Positions 61,980 to 64,000 of a DNA stretch of 64,000 bases are shown piece after piece (within the stretch, counting starts at the first letter, position 1; each line of letters starts with the position of its first letter). The stretch spans positions 558,001-622,000 of the forward strand of contig JAUJEA010000003.1 in NCBI GenBank assembly GCA_030442035.1, given 5' to 3'. A program made the position numbers and the translations under genes. The DNA is from Splendidivirga corallicola. GTDB lineage: Bacteria > Bacteroidota > Bacteroidia > Cytophagales > Cyclobacteriaceae. The notes below the pieces were generated by a model, which made no database searches, had not been told where the DNA came from, and saw nothing but the letters and a program-made list of their open reading frames with translations.

Positions 61980-62189
61980 ATGGCTAAAAAAGCAATAAAT
62001 AGACTGAAAGTGGTCTTGGTAGAACAAGGTAGAACAAATAAATGGTTAGCCGAGAAATTGGATAAGAATACTGCTACCGTTTCTAGATGGTGTACTAATG
62101 AGATGCAACCTTCATTAGAAACACTTGTTGAAATTGCGAATGTTCTTAACGTTGACGTTAAAGACCTCCTTGTTTCAACTAAAGGGTAA
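61980..62189 (+). CDS. Small XRE-family helix-turn-helix regulator
   Basis: From the ATG at 61980 the product is 69 residues, one lambda-Cro-like domain: LKVVLVEQGRTNKWLAEKLD, then NTATVSRWCTNEMQPSLETL, then VEIANVLNVDVKDLL. This is the typical single-domain form of restriction-modification controllers and island regulators. It probably represses its own promoter and that of the divergent small gene through the repeated ACATCAAT half-sites. No methyltransferase or endonuclease gene is next to it. Confidence 0.85.
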   Translation: MAKKAINRLKVVLVEQGRTNKWLAEKLDKNTATVSRWCTNEMQPSLETLVEIANVLNVDVKDLLVSTKG

Positions 62190-62388
62190 AGGCATGGAGC
62201 ATTTAGAGATAATACTACCCTTGACAATTTATCATCCTAAATTACTAACACAGAAGCTATTACTTATTTAATGAATATCCCTACCTAGTTCTAAAATCGA
62301 ATTCATGTTTTTCGAGTTGAGCTTCAATATCCGCTAAATCCCTTTGACGCTTATTGCGGAATTTTTAGTAAAATTTGTGATCCAGCAT

Positions 62389-62568
62389 TCATTCCTCAGT
62401 CTGTTCAATGTCCTTTTGAATTTGTGTCTTTTTTGATTTCAGTTGAGCGACATGGACCTGTTGATTCTTATCAAGATCATTCACGTGTTTTTCGCAACGA
62501 AAGTTTCCATCCTCCGTGAAGATCATTAAAGACATGGCCTGGTGATCAATCGTGTTTAAAAATGTCAT
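62389..62568 (-). CDS. Short hypothetical ORF (59 residues), possibly a remnant
   Basis: The minus strand has ATG at 62568 and TGA at 62389-62391, giving 59 residues: HQAMSLMIFTEDGNFRCEKH, then KNQQVHVAQLKSKKTQIQKD and a Glu-rich end. Past the stop the strand continues with more protein-like text in shifted frames (LADIEAQLEKHEFDF), so the region 62290-62568 may be a decayed longer gene. It is not clearly functional. Confidence 0.4.
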   Translation of the reverse strand: MTFLNTIDHQAMSLMIFTEDGNFRCEKHVNDLDKNQQVHVAQLKSKKTQIQKDIEQTEE

Positions 62569-62619
62569 AGAACAAATTTGGTCAGAAGCAGGGACAGTAT
62601 GTCTGTATCTTTTGCCAAC

Positions 62620-64000
62620 TTACCCCCATTTCTGTTCTCCGGCCTGCATAAAAAATACCTGGATGGCTTTCCCTCTGCTCAAATTCTTCAAAAGCAATAG
62701 TGCATTTTTAGGAACCTGGTACTCCAGGGTTTCATCATTTGCTTTTTGTTTTCCCAGGGAAACCCACTTGTTTTTCTCCCAAAAGAAAAGCTCATAGCTA
62801 TCCTCTTTCTGTACGGTATTGAAAGAATTCTGAAAAAGGTATTCCACAGACCCCAGGCGAGTAGGTTTACCCAGGTCCATTCCAAAAAATCCACCTCCTT
62901 TATGGTAAGTAAAATTGCTGTGAATATCCCCGTCAAAGGCTCTCTTTACCTGATCATGTGCCTCACTATCAAAAGAGGAAAAGTAGTTTCCAATAAGTCT
63001 ATTCGCTTGCTCATCAAAAAAGGTCATTTCAGCGATTCCCATAAGGGTATCACTCCGGTAACGAACATATCGGAAGGGACCAGATTCGGATAATACAATC
63101 CGTTCGCGTTTGGAGGGTAGTTTTTGAATGGTATGTAATTCAGTGAATGCTCTGAATTCAGGATCATTGGAAGCTTCGAAACGAGCACCTACCATGTGTT
63201 TGGCCCATCTGCTTTCATTGAATCCCATGCCCATTTTGCGATAGATGATTGCCTTTTCTTTTTGAAATGTATCCGCTTTCAATATCCGGATGCTTCCATC
63301 TTTAGTTAGATAAACCGGATCATGTGCAAAACGAAAAAACCTATTTTTATAGAATACCGGTAAGTAAACTTTATCCGTCCCCAAATCCTTAAAAGTAGCT
63401 TTCCCGTTGTAGACCTCGGTCCAATCGAGTATATCCCAATCGTATTTGAGGTCCTTCCATTCGCAGAGGAAAACATACTTTCCCAATGAATCACTAACTT
63501 GTATTTCGAGATTTTTGGTGTTTAATTGGCAAATGCCCGTAATATCTCGGACATTGGAGGATTTGAAGAGATCAGGGATGTCCTGATAAGGTAAATCGGA
63601 AAAGGGATATCGAATTTTTCTATAGGTGTGCATATAGATCTTACCCACCTTGTTGGCCTGGCTGACCAATTCATCTTTAAAGTAACTCGTGTTCCTCTCA
63701 GGGTCCGACCAGGTACCTAAAAAGCCAATGGCTTTTCCCTCCCCAGAAGGCAGCACATTCCAGGAAGTGTTTCGGTGTAGGTAACAACTACTTAAGGGGA
63801 TTCCCTGCGAGCGAAAGACATAAACCGTCAAATTACACATGTCCGAACAGGCTCCAATTTTCCCTTTGAGCAGGTGATCCAGTTTCAGGTCTGGAAAATG
63901 CCGGATCGTATAATAATTGTTCTTAAACCATTTCAAGCTATCATTTAACCTTTTCGCCGCTAACACCACGTCCATTAAGCCCTCATCAGCTATCCACGCA
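62620..64000 (-). CDS. Transglutaminase-like protein with C-terminal discoidin-type domain (runs off the right edge)
   Basis: The frame is open to the window edge, so the first residues lie outside. The visible part has a transglutaminase-core-like region: GKIGACSDMCNLTVYVFRSQ supplies a catalytic-type Cys, SCYLHRNTSWNVL a His, and GFLGTWSDPERN an aspartate. A strand-rich middle follows, and a C-terminal F5/8 discoidin-type domain has RAFDGDIHSNFTYHKGGGFF then MDLGKPTRLGSVEYLFQNSF. The protein is probably exported and binds carbohydrate through the discoidin part. The order is common in Bacteroidota exported transglutaminase-like proteins. Confidence 0.75.
   Translation of the reverse strand, partial: AWIADEGLMDVVLAAKRLNDSLKWFKNNYYTIRHFPDLKLDHLLKGKIGACSDMCNLTVYVFRSQGIPLSSCYLHRNTSWNVLPSGEGKAIGFLGTWSDPERNTSYFKDELVSQANKVGKIYMHTYRKIRYPFSDLPYQDIPDLFKSSNVRDITGICQLNTKNLEIQVSDSLGKYVFLCEWKDLKYDWDILDWTEVYNGKATFKDLGTDKVYLPVFYKNRFFRFAHDPVYLTKDGSIRILKADTFQKEKAIIYRKMGMGFNESRWAKHMVGARFEASNDPEFRAFTELHTIQKLPSKRERIVLSESGPFRYVRYRSDTLMGIAEMTFFDEQANRLIGNYFSSFDSEAHDQVKRAFDGDIHSNFTYHKGGGFFGMDLGKPTRLGSVEYLFQNSFNTVQKEDSYELFFWEKNKWVSLGKQKANDETLEYQVPKNALLLLKNLSRGKAIQVFFMQAGEQKWG

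Noticed and set aside
62552-62797. 81-residue plus-strand ORF near the right end
   Set aside because: It overlaps the end of the transglutaminase-like gene on the other strand and has no family features.

Overview
The window looks like a chromosomal segment of a Bacteroidota bacterium, most likely a marine or soil member of the Cytophagales. The evidence is a one-piece hybrid two-component regulator (propeller sensor, kinase, receiver and AraC domain in one chain), promoter elements of the TTTG / TAnnTTTG type, ECF sigma factors paired with small membrane or anti-sigma-like partners, MacB/FtsX permeases with a permease prefix domain next to PadR regulators, many secreted proteins and lipoproteins, and a tRNA gene without encoded CCA. 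No rRNA, CRISPR array, phage structural genes or intact transposase was seen. Genus and species cannot be fixed from this sequence alone.

Layout. 1-7994: DinB-type protein end, ECF sigma factor, cupin, DUF418 membrane protein, a 1201-residue lipoprotein combining cytochrome c, PA14, sugar-dehydrogenase propeller and DUF1080 domains, a GNAT and an SDR. 8130-10492: a compact thiol-redox locus (two thioredoxin-fold proteins, one unknown exported protein, a MarR regulator with a four-cysteine tail) with three copies of one inverted repeat. 11024-12644: ECF sigma factor with membrane partner. 12771-14588: an ATPase/RloB pair resembling phage-defence modules. 14906-17735: Crp/Fnr regulator, VOC protein, then ECF sigma / anti-sigma-like / ClpP. 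17738-18964: non-coding tandem array with a 378-bp period built from small hairpins. 19229-25367: AprA-like methyltransferase, M43 metalloprotease truncated by an interspersed repeat, and a two-subunit molybdenum hydroxylase. 25602-28609: FtsX-type permease under PadR control.

28906-35128 is the main accessory island and appears more AT-rich than the flanks. Its first half is a tightly overlapping operon: an adenylate-kinase-like P-loop protein, two ORFs that probably form one membrane-anchored protein joined through an A AAA AAC slippery site, a PIN-GNAT-PUA/ASCH-like fusion, and a separate ASCH protein. I regard this as the best candidate for an undescribed RNA-directed conflict or repair system. 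Its second half holds immunity-like genes (DUF2199, a SUKH-like small protein, a cyclic-phosphate-type receiver) without a visible toxin.

35482-64000 is ordinary chromosome mixed with small accessory genes: an EGF/Lcl lipoprotein, an extremely Ser/Arg-rich exported protein, a MarR-DoxX pair sharing palindromic operators, an AAC(3)-I-like acetyltransferase, flavin disulfide oxidoreductases, a SUKH gene preceded by a start-less ORF, a decayed carboxymuconolactone decarboxylase fragment, several alpha/beta hydrolases, the hybrid regulator, a J-domain membrane protein, dehydrogenases, a metallophosphoesterase, tRNA-Val(GAC) followed by a small decayed region with an XRE regulator, and a transglutaminase/discoidin protein running off the right edge.
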